From positions 737,116 to 801,115 of the forward strand of contig NZ_LMHM01000001.1 of NCBI RefSeq assembly GCF_001427785.1: a stretch of 64,000 nucleotides of DNA. Direction: 5' to 3'. This DNA is from Lysobacter sp. Root690. GTDB taxonomy: Bacteria > Pseudomonadota > Gammaproteobacteria > Xanthomonadales > Xanthomonadaceae. The position numbers were made by a program, and so were the translations under genes. Below are positions 35,757 to 44,364 of the stretch, piece after piece (within the stretch, counting starts at the first letter, position 1; the number at the start of each line of letters is the position of its first letter). The notes beneath the pieces are model-generated. The model was not told the DNA's origin. It searched no databases and saw nothing but the letters and a program-made list of their open reading frames with translations.

Positions 35757-36986
35757 ATGACGTTCACCATGTCGCGCCTGAGCGCGATGATGTTTCTTCA
35801 GTTCTTCATCTGGGGGGCGTGGTTCGTGACCCTGGGTACGTACCTGGTGCAGGGACCGCTGCAGGCCAGCGCCAGCCAGGTGGCGACGGCATTCCTCAGC
35901 CAGTCCATCGGCGCCATCGTCGCGCCGTTCCTTGTGGGACTGATCGCCGATCGCTACTTCGCCGCGCAGCGCATCCTCGCGGTGCTGCATCTGGCCGGCG
36001 CGGTACTGATGTGGCAGGCCTCCACGGCCACCAGCTTCGGCGCGTTCTCGGCCTGCGTCATGATCTACATGCTGCTGTTCATGCCCACGCTGGCCCTGGC
36101 CAACAGCATCGCGATGCGACATATGCAGTCGCCCGAAAAACAGTTCCCGCCGGTGCGCGTCGCCGGCAGCATCGGCTGGATCGTCGCCGGCGTGCTGATC
36201 GGCTGGCTGGGCTGGGAACAGGCCCATCGGCTCGAGCTCACGTTCCAGATGGCCGCGGCCGCGTCGTTGCTCCTCGGCCTGTATGCGCTCACTCTTCCGA
36301 GCACACCGCCGCTGGAACAGCAACGCAACGCGACGCTCGGACAGATCCTGGGGCTGGATGCGCTGCGTCTTTTGAAATCGCGTTCGTACCTGGTGTTCTT
36401 CCTGGCCTCGATCGCGATCTGCATCCCGCTGTCGTTCTATTACAACTTCACTAACCCGTACCTCAACGACCTCGGCGTGCGCGGCGCGGCCGGCCTGCAG
36501 TCGCTCGGCCAGGTGTCCGAAGTGCTGCTGATGCTGGCGATGCCGTTCCTGTTCGCGCGGCTGGGCGTCAAGACCATGCTGGCGCTGGGCATGGCGGCGT
36601 GGGTGCTGCGCTATGTCCTGTTCGCCTATGGCGATGCCGGCGCCGGGTTCGCGCTGCTGGTGGGCGGCATCGTGCTGCATGGCATCTGTTACGACTTCTT
36701 CTTCGTCACCGGCCAGATCTACACCGATGCCCACGCGGGCCCCGCATCGCGCAGCAGCGCGCAGGGCTTCATCACCCTGGCCACCTACGGCGTCGGCATG
36801 TTGATCGGCAGCTTCCTGTCCGGCGCGATCGTGGAGCACTACACCACGGCGGCGGGGCGCGACTGGCAGCAGATCTGGCTGTTCCCGGCGGGCGTCGCCC
36901 TGGTCGTGCTGGTGGCGTTCGTATTCCTGTTCCGCGAGCGGCCGGCCGCCGTGTCCGACGCATCGTCCGCGCCATCCGCGCACTGA
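35757..36986 (+). CDS. NupG-like major facilitator permease
   Basis: 409 residues with 12 hydrophobic segments. MTFTMSRLSAMMFLQFFIWG and TLGTYL at the N-terminus are typical of the nucleoside:H+ symporter (NupG/XapB, Nuc_H_symport) branch of MFS. GGGAGGGG supplies a strong ribosome site. NupG-like carriers in this context are commonly associated with catabolic loci for modified sugars. Here it probably imports a keto-sugar or glycoside released in the periplasm by the dehydrogenase system; nucleoside transport is the alternative. Confidence 0.88.
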   Translation: MTFTMSRLSAMMFLQFFIWGAWFVTLGTYLVQGPLQASASQVATAFLSQSIGAIVAPFLVGLIADRYFAAQRILAVLHLAGAVLMWQASTATSFGAFSACVMIYMLLFMPTLALANSIAMRHMQSPEKQFPPVRVAGSIGWIVAGVLIGWLGWEQAHRLELTFQMAAAASLLLGLYALTLPSTPPLEQQRNATLGQILGLDALRLLKSRSYLVFFLASIAICIPLSFYYNFTNPYLNDLGVRGAAGLQSLGQVSEVLLMLAMPFLFARLGVKTMLALGMAAWVLRYVLFAYGDAGAGFALLVGGIVLHGICYDFFFVTGQIYTDAHAGPASRSSAQGFITLATYGVGMLIGSFLSGAIVEHYTTAAGRDWQQIWLFPAGVALVVLVAFVFLFRERPAAVSDASSAPSAH

Positions 36987-36998
36987 GGATCCAGACCG

Positions 36999-38123
36999 AT
37001 GAGCAAGCTTGGAGTCGCCATCGTGGGCGCCGGAATGATCGGCGAGGTGCATCGCCGCGCGGCGATCCTGGCGGGCGCCATCGTCAGGGGCGTGAGCGCG
37101 TCGTCGCCTGAGCGCGCCACCCAGGTGGCATCAGCCTGGGATGTTGCGCGCGCCTATCGCGATATCGAAGAAGTCGTCGCGGACCCGCAGGTGCAGGTCG
37201 TGCATGTCTGCACGCCCAACCACCTGCATCGCGCGATGGCGCAGGCGGCGCTGGCGGCCGGCAAGCACGTGATCTGCGAAAAGCCGCTGGCCACGACGCT
37301 TGAAGATGCCAAGACCCTGGCGGCGTTGGCCGCATCCACCGGCCTGACGGCCACGGTGCCCTTCGTCTATCGCTATCACCCGGTCGTGCGCGAGGCGCGC
37401 GCGCGCATCGCCCACGGTGAACTGGGGCCGCTGCGCCTTATTCACGGCAGCTACCTGCAGGACTGGTTGATGGACCCCGCTAGCAACAACTGGCGCGTCG
37501 ATCCGAAACTGGGCGGCGCCTCGCGCGTGTTCGCCGACATCGGCTCGCACTGGTGCGATCTGGTGGAATGGGTCACCGGCGAGCGCTTCGCCGAGGTCAG
37601 CGCCGCATTCGAAACGGTGATCGCCGAGCGAGGCGCGGCCACCAGCAAGAGCTTCGCCAGCGCAACGACAGACGGCGCGATGCACGCGGTATCGAGCGAA
37701 GACGTCGCGGCGGCCATGTTCAAGACCGGCGGCGGCACCCTGGCCTCATTGACCGTCAGCCAGGTGTCGGCCGGACGCAGGAATCGCCTCTGGTTCGAGA
37801 TCGACGGCGCCAAGGCCAGCGTGGCGTTCGATCAGGAAGACAGCGAGCGACTGTGGATCGGCCTGCCCGACCAGCGCGAAGAAATCTTCGTGCGCGGCCC
37901 GAGCGCGGGAAGTCCCGAGCAACGCAGACTTTCGGTGCTGCCGGTCGGCCACGCCCAAGGCTACGGCTACTGCTTCGAGGCTTTTGTCGCCGACACCTAT
38001 CGCGCCATCGCGGCCGAACGGCCGGAAGGGCTGCCGACGTTCGATGACGGGCTGCGCTCGGCCTTGATCGTCGATCGCGTCATCGCATCGGCCAGAACAC
38101 GCGTCTGGACACCCATCAGTTGA
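36999..38123 (+). CDS. Gfo/Idh/MocA family oxidoreductase
   Basis: 374-residue NAD(P)-dependent dehydrogenase. The Rossmann motif is VAIVGAGMIGEVH (residues 6-18); the conserved EKPLATT gives the catalytic-region lysine near residue 97. The C-terminal substrate domain has YRYHPVVREAR, GASRVFADIGSHWCDLVEW. Enzymes of this family interconvert sugar hydroxyl and keto groups, including C-3 of glucosides. It is cytosolic (no signal), 12 bases after the permease. It may reduce a 3-keto sugar to the parent hexose, or oxidise glycosides inside the cell. Confidence 0.9.
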   Translation: MSKLGVAIVGAGMIGEVHRRAAILAGAIVRGVSASSPERATQVASAWDVARAYRDIEEVVADPQVQVVHVCTPNHLHRAMAQAALAAGKHVICEKPLATTLEDAKTLAALAASTGLTATVPFVYRYHPVVREARARIAHGELGPLRLIHGSYLQDWLMDPASNNWRVDPKLGGASRVFADIGSHWCDLVEWVTGERFAEVSAAFETVIAERGAATSKSFASATTDGAMHAVSSEDVAAAMFKTGGGTLASLTVSQVSAGRRNRLWFEIDGAKASVAFDQEDSERLWIGLPDQREEIFVRGPSAGSPEQRRLSVLPVGHAQGYGYCFEAFVADTYRAIAAERPEGLPTFDDGLRSALIVDRVIASARTRVWTPIS

Positions 38124-38218
38124 GCGACAACGAAGCGCGTCGGTCCGCCCGACGCCGCGAGTACAGCGCCACTTGAGTCGTTACTTGTCCACCGTCATCA
38201 CAATCCCGGAAGGAAATC

Positions 38219-39076
38219 ATGATGATCGTCACCCCACGCAGCATCGCGGCAGCCGTACTTCTCTTGGTCACCGCCTTGCCCGCCTTCGCGCAGACTACCC
38301 GAAGCCACGCCAAGCCCATCGCGGTGCAGATGTACACACTGCGCAACATCGCCTCGCTCGATGAACAGCTGAAGATCGTCCACGACGCCGGCATCCACGC
38401 CGTGGAGACCGTCGGCACGCAGAACACGTCGGCCAAGGAGCTCAAGCAGCTTCTGGACAAGTATTCGATCAAGGTCGTTTCGACCCACGTGCAGTTGTCC
38501 GACCTGCGTAGCGACCTCGACAAGGTGGTCGCGTTCAACAAGTCGATCGGCAACATCGTGCTGGTGGTGCCGTATCTGAAAAAAGAGGAGCGCCCGACCG
38601 ATGCCGCCGGCTGGACCGCATTGGGCCAGGAACTGGGCGAGATTTCGGACAAGGTCCGGGCCAAGGGCATGACGCTGGCCTATCACAACCACGACTTCGA
38701 GATCGTCGACTTCAACGGCAAGACCGGCCTTGAACTGATGTTCGAAGGTGCCGGCCCCAAGCTCGAAGCCGAACTCGACCTGGCCTGGATCGCGCGCGCG
38801 GGCCACGACCCGGCCGCGTTGCTCGGCAAGTTCCGTGGGCGTGTGTACGCGGTCCACGCCAAGGACAACGCGCCGTCAGGTCAGGCCAAGGAAGAGGACG
38901 GTTTCGCCGCCGTGGGCAAAGGCGTGCTGAATTGGAATGCGATTCTTCCCGCCGCCGCAGGCGCCGGCGTGCAGTGGTACATCATCGAACACGATCATCC
39001 GCTCGATCCGGCCGCTGTCATCAAGACCGGCGCGGCCTACCTCAACCAGCACCTGCCCGCGGGCGCGGGTCGTTAG
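38219..39076 (+). CDS. Exported sugar isomerase/epimerase family protein
   Basis: 285-residue TIM barrel with a signal peptide (RSIAAAVLLLVTALPAFAQT), so periplasmic. Metal-ligand phrases are AYHNHDFEIVDF (His), AELDLAWIARAG (Glu, Asp), VHAKDN (His) and IIEHDHPLD (Glu). Two adjacent ATGs at 38219 and 38222 follow GGAAGGAAATC; either gives the same secretion signal. It resembles the AP-endonuclease-like proteins associated with 3-keto-glycoside cleavage. Fifteen bases separate it from the cytochrome c gene, and it lies 95 bases after the Gfo/Idh/MocA gene. Confidence 0.88.
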   Translation: MMIVTPRSIAAAVLLLVTALPAFAQTTRSHAKPIAVQMYTLRNIASLDEQLKIVHDAGIHAVETVGTQNTSAKELKQLLDKYSIKVVSTHVQLSDLRSDLDKVVAFNKSIGNIVLVVPYLKKEERPTDAAGWTALGQELGEISDKVRAKGMTLAYHNHDFEIVDFNGKTGLELMFEGAGPKLEAELDLAWIARAGHDPAALLGKFRGRVYAVHAKDNAPSGQAKEEDGFAAVGKGVLNWNAILPAAAGAGVQWYIIEHDHPLDPAAVIKTGAAYLNQHLPAGAGR

Positions 39077-39091
39077 TACCGAGGAAAGCCC

Positions 39092-39391
39092 ATGTTGAAA
39101 TTCATTCCGATAGCGGCCCTGCCCTTCCTCGCCGCGGCGATCGCGGCCGCGCCCGCCACCGCGCAGGATGCCGCGGCAGGCGCCAAGCTCTATGCCGCCA
39201 ACTGCTCGGCCTGCCACGGTCCCGACCGCGCGGGCATCGCGGGAACGTTTCCTGCCCTGACCGACGTGAATAAACGGCTCGACCCGAAGCAGATCAAGGA
39301 AAAGATCCAGAAAGGCGGCGGACTGATGCCGCCGTTCGCGCAACTGTCGGAAAAGGATATCGACGACATCGCGGTCTTCCTGAAACAGTAG
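39092..39391 (+). CDS. Periplasmic c-type cytochrome
   Basis: 99 residues: signal peptide to ATAQ, then haem-binding NCSACHGPDRAG and the axial methionine in GGGLMPPFAQLSEKDID. It is a single-haem class I cytochrome. In known glucoside 3-dehydrogenases a GMC subunit passes electrons to a small cytochrome c; the GMC and its subunit 3 are encoded in the opposite operon, 0.8 kb away. GAGGAAAG precedes the ATG. It ends 36 bases from a convergent gene. Confidence 0.93.
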   Translation: MLKFIPIAALPFLAAAIAAAPATAQDAAAGAKLYAANCSACHGPDRAGIAGTFPALTDVNKRLDPKQIKEKIQKGGGLMPPFAQLSEKDIDDIAVFLKQ

Positions 39392-39398
39392 CGAGCGG

Positions 39399-39420
39399 GC
39401 GCGGAGGTTCGGCTCCGCGC
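39399..39420. terminator. Hairpin between convergent operons
   Basis: Eight-bp stem GCGCGGAG/CTCCGCGC with a six-base loop, in the 36 bases between the cytochrome c and DUF1080 genes. No U-tract on either strand, so its role as a bidirectional terminator is tentative. Confidence 0.4.
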
Positions 39421-39427
39421 GCGTCGC

Positions 39428-40174
39428 TCACAACTCGCGCACCCAGACGTTGCGGAAGCTGACCTTCGAATCGTGATCCTGAAGGTAGATCGGGGCGCAG
39501 CCATGAGGCGAGTACGAAGGCGCTCCGATGTATTCGGTCTTGCCCGACACGATGGTGTCGTTCTGCACGAGAACACCGTTGTGCAAAACGGTGATGCGGG
39601 CGGGCGCAACGAGACCGCCGCCGTCCGAGAAGCGCGGCGCCTTCCAGATGACGTCGTATGCCTGCCATTCGCCCGGCGCGCGCGATGCATTCACCAGCGG
39701 AATGGCCTGCTTGTAGATCGAAGCCGCCTGGCCGTTGGAATAGGTCGGATTGTCGTAGCTGTCGAGCACCTGCAGCTCGTAGATTTCCTGCAGGAAGATC
39801 CCGCTGTTGCCGCGATTCTGGCCGGCAAACCCTTGGGTTTCGGTCGGACTGCGCCATTCGATATGCAGCTGGATATCGCAGAAGCGCTTCTTGGTGCGGA
39901 TCCCCTTGCTGCCGGGCACCACGGTGAACGCGCCGTCGGCTACGGCCCAGGGCGCTTTGCCGCCCTGTTCGCTTTCCCAGGCCGACAGATCCTTGCCATC
40001 GAACAACACCACCGCGTCGGATGGCGCGGCGTCCTTGGGCGTGGCGACGGCCACGGGAACCGGCCTCCAGGCTTCTGTCTTGGCCGGGTCGCGCTGCTTG
40101 TCGCCTTGTGTCTGCGCGAACGTGGGCGTCGCGGCCAGCACGCACAAAGCCATCAGAATCGGTTTGGTCATCAT
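39428..40174 (-). CDS. DUF1080 protein, probable 3-keto-glycoside hydrolase
   Basis: 248 residues with a signal peptide from tandem Met (TKPILMALCVLAATPTFAQT). Family phrases are VVLFDGKDLSAWES, FCDIQLHIEWRSPTE, NRGNSGIFLQEIYELQVLDSY, and HDSKVSFRNVWVREL. The fold is a concanavalin-like sandwich; the family (3-keto-disaccharide hydrolase, PF06439) has been linked to hydrolysis of 3-keto glycosides. It is last in the minus-strand operon, after subunit 3. In the periplasm it would cleave 3-keto products formed by the GMC enzyme. The longer frame from 40228 lacks a signal peptide. Confidence 0.9.
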   Translation of the reverse strand: MMTKPILMALCVLAATPTFAQTQGDKQRDPAKTEAWRPVPVAVATPKDAAPSDAVVLFDGKDLSAWESEQGGKAPWAVADGAFTVVPGSKGIRTKKRFCDIQLHIEWRSPTETQGFAGQNRGNSGIFLQEIYELQVLDSYDNPTYSNGQAASIYKQAIPLVNASRAPGEWQAYDVIWKAPRFSDGGGLVAPARITVLHNGVLVQNDTIVSGKTEYIGAPSYSPHGCAPIYLQDHDSKVSFRNVWVREL

Positions 40175-40212
40175 TCCCCCAAGAGGAGCGGCTCGAGCAC
40201 GTCGAAGCGTTA

Positions 40213-40791
40213 TCAGTTGGTCGCCCACGCGGGCGTGCCCGGCTCGTAGGCGACGTTGCCGTCATAGCGGCCCGGCACGGCGACGTAGTGCAGCACCTGT
40301 GTCGCTCCCACCTTGGAGGTGAAAAATCCGAAGAGAACGAGCTGCTTGATCATCGCGAAGTAATGCAGCTTCACCGAGGCCGGATTGGCGCCTCCGGTGG
40401 CCACTTCCGTCGCGTTGCGCTGCTTTCCGGCTTCGGCATCCAGGACACGCAGCAAGTCCGTGCGGGCCTGGGGCGTCAGCGACATGAAGTCGCCGCCCGC
40501 GCGCTTGTCGATGTCGGCCAGTCCCTTGCGGAAGACCGTCCGATACTCGGGCGTGTAGCAATCGCTCACGAACTGCGCCATGAACAAGCCCACGCCCGCA
40601 TCCTTGGCGCCCGGCGTCTTGGTGCGCGGCAGTATGGTTTCCGCGATCTCGTCCAGCTTGGCCACTTCGGCCTCGGAAAAAACCGTCGTCCCGTTCGCGA
40701 CCGGCGCCTGTCCATAGACGAACGCCGGCAGGCCGATCATGGCCGCGCCGGTGGCGGCGGCGATCATCTTCAAAAGCTCGCGACGTTCCAT
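40213..40791 (-). CDS. Dehydrogenase subunit 3 (gluconate 2-DH3 family)
   Basis: 192 residues. The N-terminus MERRELLKMIAAATGAAMIG is a Tat-like signal ending near VYGQA, which could carry the cofactor-loaded GMC partner out of the cell. The body contains FSEAEVAKLDEIAETILPRT and GVGLFMAQFVSDCYTPEYR, the hallmark of the gluconate 2-dehydrogenase subunit 3 (PF13618) family, the small subunit of membrane or periplasmic GMC dehydrogenases. Its ATG overlaps the GMC stop by one base, so the two are co-translated. Confidence 0.92.
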   Translation of the reverse strand: MERRELLKMIAAATGAAMIGLPAFVYGQAPVANGTTVFSEAEVAKLDEIAETILPRTKTPGAKDAGVGLFMAQFVSDCYTPEYRTVFRKGLADIDKRAGGDFMSLTPQARTDLLRVLDAEAGKQRNATEVATGGANPASVKLHYFAMIKQLVLFGFFTSKVGATQVLHYVAVPGRYDGNVAYEPGTPAWATN

Positions 40792-42476
40792 CACAAGTTC
40801 CCCGCCTTGAGTTCGCGCGCTGCATGATCCGCCGCCCGCGCCGTCAGCGCCATATACGTCAGCGACGGATTCACGCAGGCACTGGAGGTCATGCAGGCCC
40901 CGTCGGTCACGTAGACGTTCGGCGCATCCCACACTTGGTTGTGCATGTTCAAGACCGAATTCTTCCGATCGCGACCCATGCGCGCGGTACCCATTTCGTG
41001 GATGCCCATGCCGGGGGCGTAGTCGCCCTTGTGCACCTTGACGTTCTTGACGCCGGCGGCTTCCAGCATCTCGGCCGCATCCGCGCCCATGTCCTTGCGC
41101 ATGGCCAATTCGTTCTCGCGCAGGCTCACATCCATCGCCAGCACCGGCAGGCCCCACTTGTCCTTGCGCTGCGGATCGAGGCTGATCGCGTTGTCGTGAT
41201 ACGGCAACATCTCGCCAAAACCCGTCATGCCGATGGACCAATCCCCCGGTACGCTCAGCGCGTCCTTCAGGTCGGCGCCGATGCTGAGTTCGGCGATATC
41301 GCGCGACCAGCCGGTGCGGCTGGCCGAGCCCTGATAGCCGAACCCACGCACATAACCGCGCTTGTCGCTGCCGAGGTTGCGGAAACGCGGGATGTAGAAG
41401 CCGCACGGGCGGCGGCCGAAGTAGTACTTGTCTTCGTAACCCTCGACCATGCCGGCGGCGCCGACGCGGAAGTGATGATCCATGACGTTGTGCCCCAGCT
41501 CGCCCGAAGACGAACCCAGTCCGCCGTCCCACACATCGGTGGCTGAGTTCATCAGCAGCCAGGTCGAATTGAAGCTCGATGCGTTGAGGAAGATGACGTC
41601 GGCCGTGTATTCATAAGTCTGGCCGTTCTCCGCATCGATGATTTCGACCCCGCGTGCCCGCTTGCGGTCCTTGTCGTAAAGCACTTCCTTGACGATCGAG
41701 AACGGGCGCAAGGTCAGGTTGCCCGTTTTCATCGCCGCCGGCAGCGTCGCCGACTGAGTCGAGAAGTAAGCGCCGTAAGGACAACCGAGGATGCACTTGT
41801 TGCGGTACTGGCAATTGACGCGGCCCTGCTCGATCTTGGGCTGAGTGATGTTCGCGGTGCGCGAGTGGATCAGGTGGCGGGTGCCGCCGAAGGCTTTCTT
41901 GATCCGCGCCGCCACGTCCTTTTCGACCACGTTCAACGGGATGGGCGGCAGGAACTGACCGTCGGGCAGAACGTCCAGCCCTTCGACGGTGCCGGCGATG
42001 CCCGCGAATTTCTCCACGTGGTCGTACCACGGCGCGATGTCGGCGTAACGGATCGGCCAGTCGGTGGCGATGCCATCCTTGAGGTTCGCCTCGAAATCCA
42101 GATCCGACAGGCGATAACTCTGCCGGCCCCACATCAGCGAGCGGCCGCCGACGTGATAACCGCGGAACCAATCGAAGCGCTTGGTTTCGGTGTAGGGGCT
42201 GTCCTTTTCGTTGGCCCACATCCCCATCGTGTTTTCAGCCAGCGCGTAGTCGCGCATCAGCACCGGGAAGTCCGCCTTCATCGCCTGAGTCGGCCGGTCG
42301 CGGTGCGGGAAGTCCCACGACTCCTTCATCGCGTTGACGTAGTCCTTGACGTGTTCGATGTTGCGGCCGCGTTCCAGCATCAGGACCTTGAGTCCCTTTT
42401 CGGTCAGCTCCTTGGCAGCCCAACCGCCACTGATTCCCGATCCAACGACAATGGCGTCGTAGTGATTGTCTGCCAT
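40791..42476 (-). CDS. GMC-type glycoside dehydrogenase, catalytic subunit
   Basis: 561-residue FAD flavoprotein of the GMC family. Dinucleotide motif IVVGSGISGGWAAKEL begins at residue 10; a Cys-rich loop CQYRNKCILGCPYGAYFSTQ near residue 230 may bind an iron-sulfur cluster as in related dehydrogenases; the C-terminus has GIHEMGTARMGR and NPSLTYMALTARAA. It has no signal peptide itself, fitting export with the Tat-tagged subunit 3. Similar three-subunit systems (GMC, hitch-hiker, cytochrome c) are glucoside 3-dehydrogenases or gluconate/sorbitol dehydrogenases. GGAAG precedes the start. Context favours oxidation of glycosides at C-3. Confidence 0.92.
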   Translation of the reverse strand: MADNHYDAIVVGSGISGGWAAKELTEKGLKVLMLERGRNIEHVKDYVNAMKESWDFPHRDRPTQAMKADFPVLMRDYALAENTMGMWANEKDSPYTETKRFDWFRGYHVGGRSLMWGRQSYRLSDLDFEANLKDGIATDWPIRYADIAPWYDHVEKFAGIAGTVEGLDVLPDGQFLPPIPLNVVEKDVAARIKKAFGGTRHLIHSRTANITQPKIEQGRVNCQYRNKCILGCPYGAYFSTQSATLPAAMKTGNLTLRPFSIVKEVLYDKDRKRARGVEIIDAENGQTYEYTADVIFLNASSFNSTWLLMNSATDVWDGGLGSSSGELGHNVMDHHFRVGAAGMVEGYEDKYYFGRRPCGFYIPRFRNLGSDKRGYVRGFGYQGSASRTGWSRDIAELSIGADLKDALSVPGDWSIGMTGFGEMLPYHDNAISLDPQRKDKWGLPVLAMDVSLRENELAMRKDMGADAAEMLEAAGVKNVKVHKGDYAPGMGIHEMGTARMGRDRKNSVLNMHNQVWDAPNVYVTDGACMTSSACVNPSLTYMALTARAADHAARELKAGNL

Positions 42477-42503
42477 GGGTACTTCCCTAGGTGGATATCG
42501 ATT

Positions 42504-43382
<879 letters not shown>

Positions 43383-43552
43383 CGAGTCATCCTCAAACCA
43401 CAAACGAAAGATTTCCCGGACGAATCTTTCGAGGCATCGCCTCTGCTGCAGGATGCATATCCGCCACTGATTCGTTGCGTCGGTTGGATCGAATAGATAC
43501 CCATCTATCTTCCGGCCTCCCAACCGGCGCGAAACCTTGAAATTCGCCAAGA

Positions 43553-43566
43553 TGCAATCGATTGCA
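43553..43566. promoter_or_regulatory. LacI operator, right operon
   Basis: TGCAATCGATTGCA, identical to the site at 34649-34662. On the minus strand it abuts the -10-like TATGGT of the next entry, in the position expected for a repressor that blocks initiation. Confidence 0.8.
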
Positions 43567-43594
43567 CCATAAACAACGGCGAGCGTCACCGCAA
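43566..43594 (-). promoter_or_regulatory. Probable promoter of the GMC/DUF1080 operon
   Basis: On the minus strand TTGCGG (43594-43589), a 17-base spacer and TATGGT (43571-43566) match a sigma-70 promoter moderately (3/6 and 4/6). The last base of the -10 is the first base of the operator palindrome. Confidence 0.5.
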
Positions 43595-44328
43595 GGCTTC
43601 CGAAGCCGGATTTTATGCTGCAAGGCACAACAGAAAACGCCGCGAAATCCACAGATCCTCGCAGTCCTGCAATAGTTCGATGATCTTATGTCGGTCGTCC
43701 ACGCGGATGATTTCATGCATCGCTGCGGCGATCTTGTGCGCCGCACGGAGCATGTCGGGCATCAGCCGCGACGAATGAGTGGTTAAATATTTCTAATTGA
43801 CTCTGCACGGATCGCGAATGCTTCGGATCGCAGAGCATGGAAGAAACGACAACTAGCCTCGTCGCGCATCGAACTGATGTGGGCACTGAGCCTTGTCACC
43901 CTCAGCGCACGATATGAGCGCGGGCATCGGTTTGGCGTGCAGGCGCGGAAGCCATGGAAACCCGGTTCAAGCCCACTTGATGGGCCCATGAGGGCTCATG
44001 AAGTCCTTGGGATGGGTTCGCGGAGACGTTGCCGGCGTCGGCTTTTCCGGTCGAGTACCTGGCAGGCATTCTACGCGCCCGCGATTCTCACCGGCAGCGC
44101 TGGCCTCGGCCATGCCGTCTAACGTCAATCGCGGCGTCAGTGCCAAAGCGTTTGAACGTGCCTCGCGTTGAGGCCGGTCAGTATCTGACTTTGCTTCGCA
44201 GTCCACCCGTGTCCGCTACTCGACAAGCGGATTCAATCCCGAACACAACGATGGGATCAGGTTGAGCCACCCCAGCTTTCCGCGGCGTGGCGCCAAGCTC
44301 GATGGCGTCGCGCGATCACCACGCATGA

Positions 44329-44352
44329 CCCGGAAGCGAAAACGCTTCCGGG
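44329..44352 (-). terminator. Hairpin after the cytochrome lipoprotein gene
   Basis: Ten-bp stem CCCGGAAGCG/CGCTTCCGGG with an AAAA loop, 12 bases downstream of the minus-strand stop codon at 44365. No strong U-tract follows, so termination is likely but not certain. Confidence 0.5.
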
Positions 44353-44364
44353 CCCGCGCACCAC

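Larger units (their letters stand above)
43383..44364. other. Gene-poor intergenic stretch
   Basis: About 980 bases, long for this genome. It holds the promoter and operator of the 3-keto operon (43553-43594) and the hairpin at 44329-44352. Otherwise frames are short and without protein character on both strands. Confidence 0.6.

Noticed and set aside
34560-37052. Long open frame on the minus strand (about 830 codons) opposite the isomerase and permease genes
   Set aside because: It is a GC-rich antisense shadow: Arg/Ala/Gln/His-rich without motifs, fully overlapping genes with clear family signatures.
43783-44265. Short frames in the gap right of the 3-keto locus
   Set aside because: Less than 80 codons, Arg/Ser-rich, no ribosome site; treated as non-coding.
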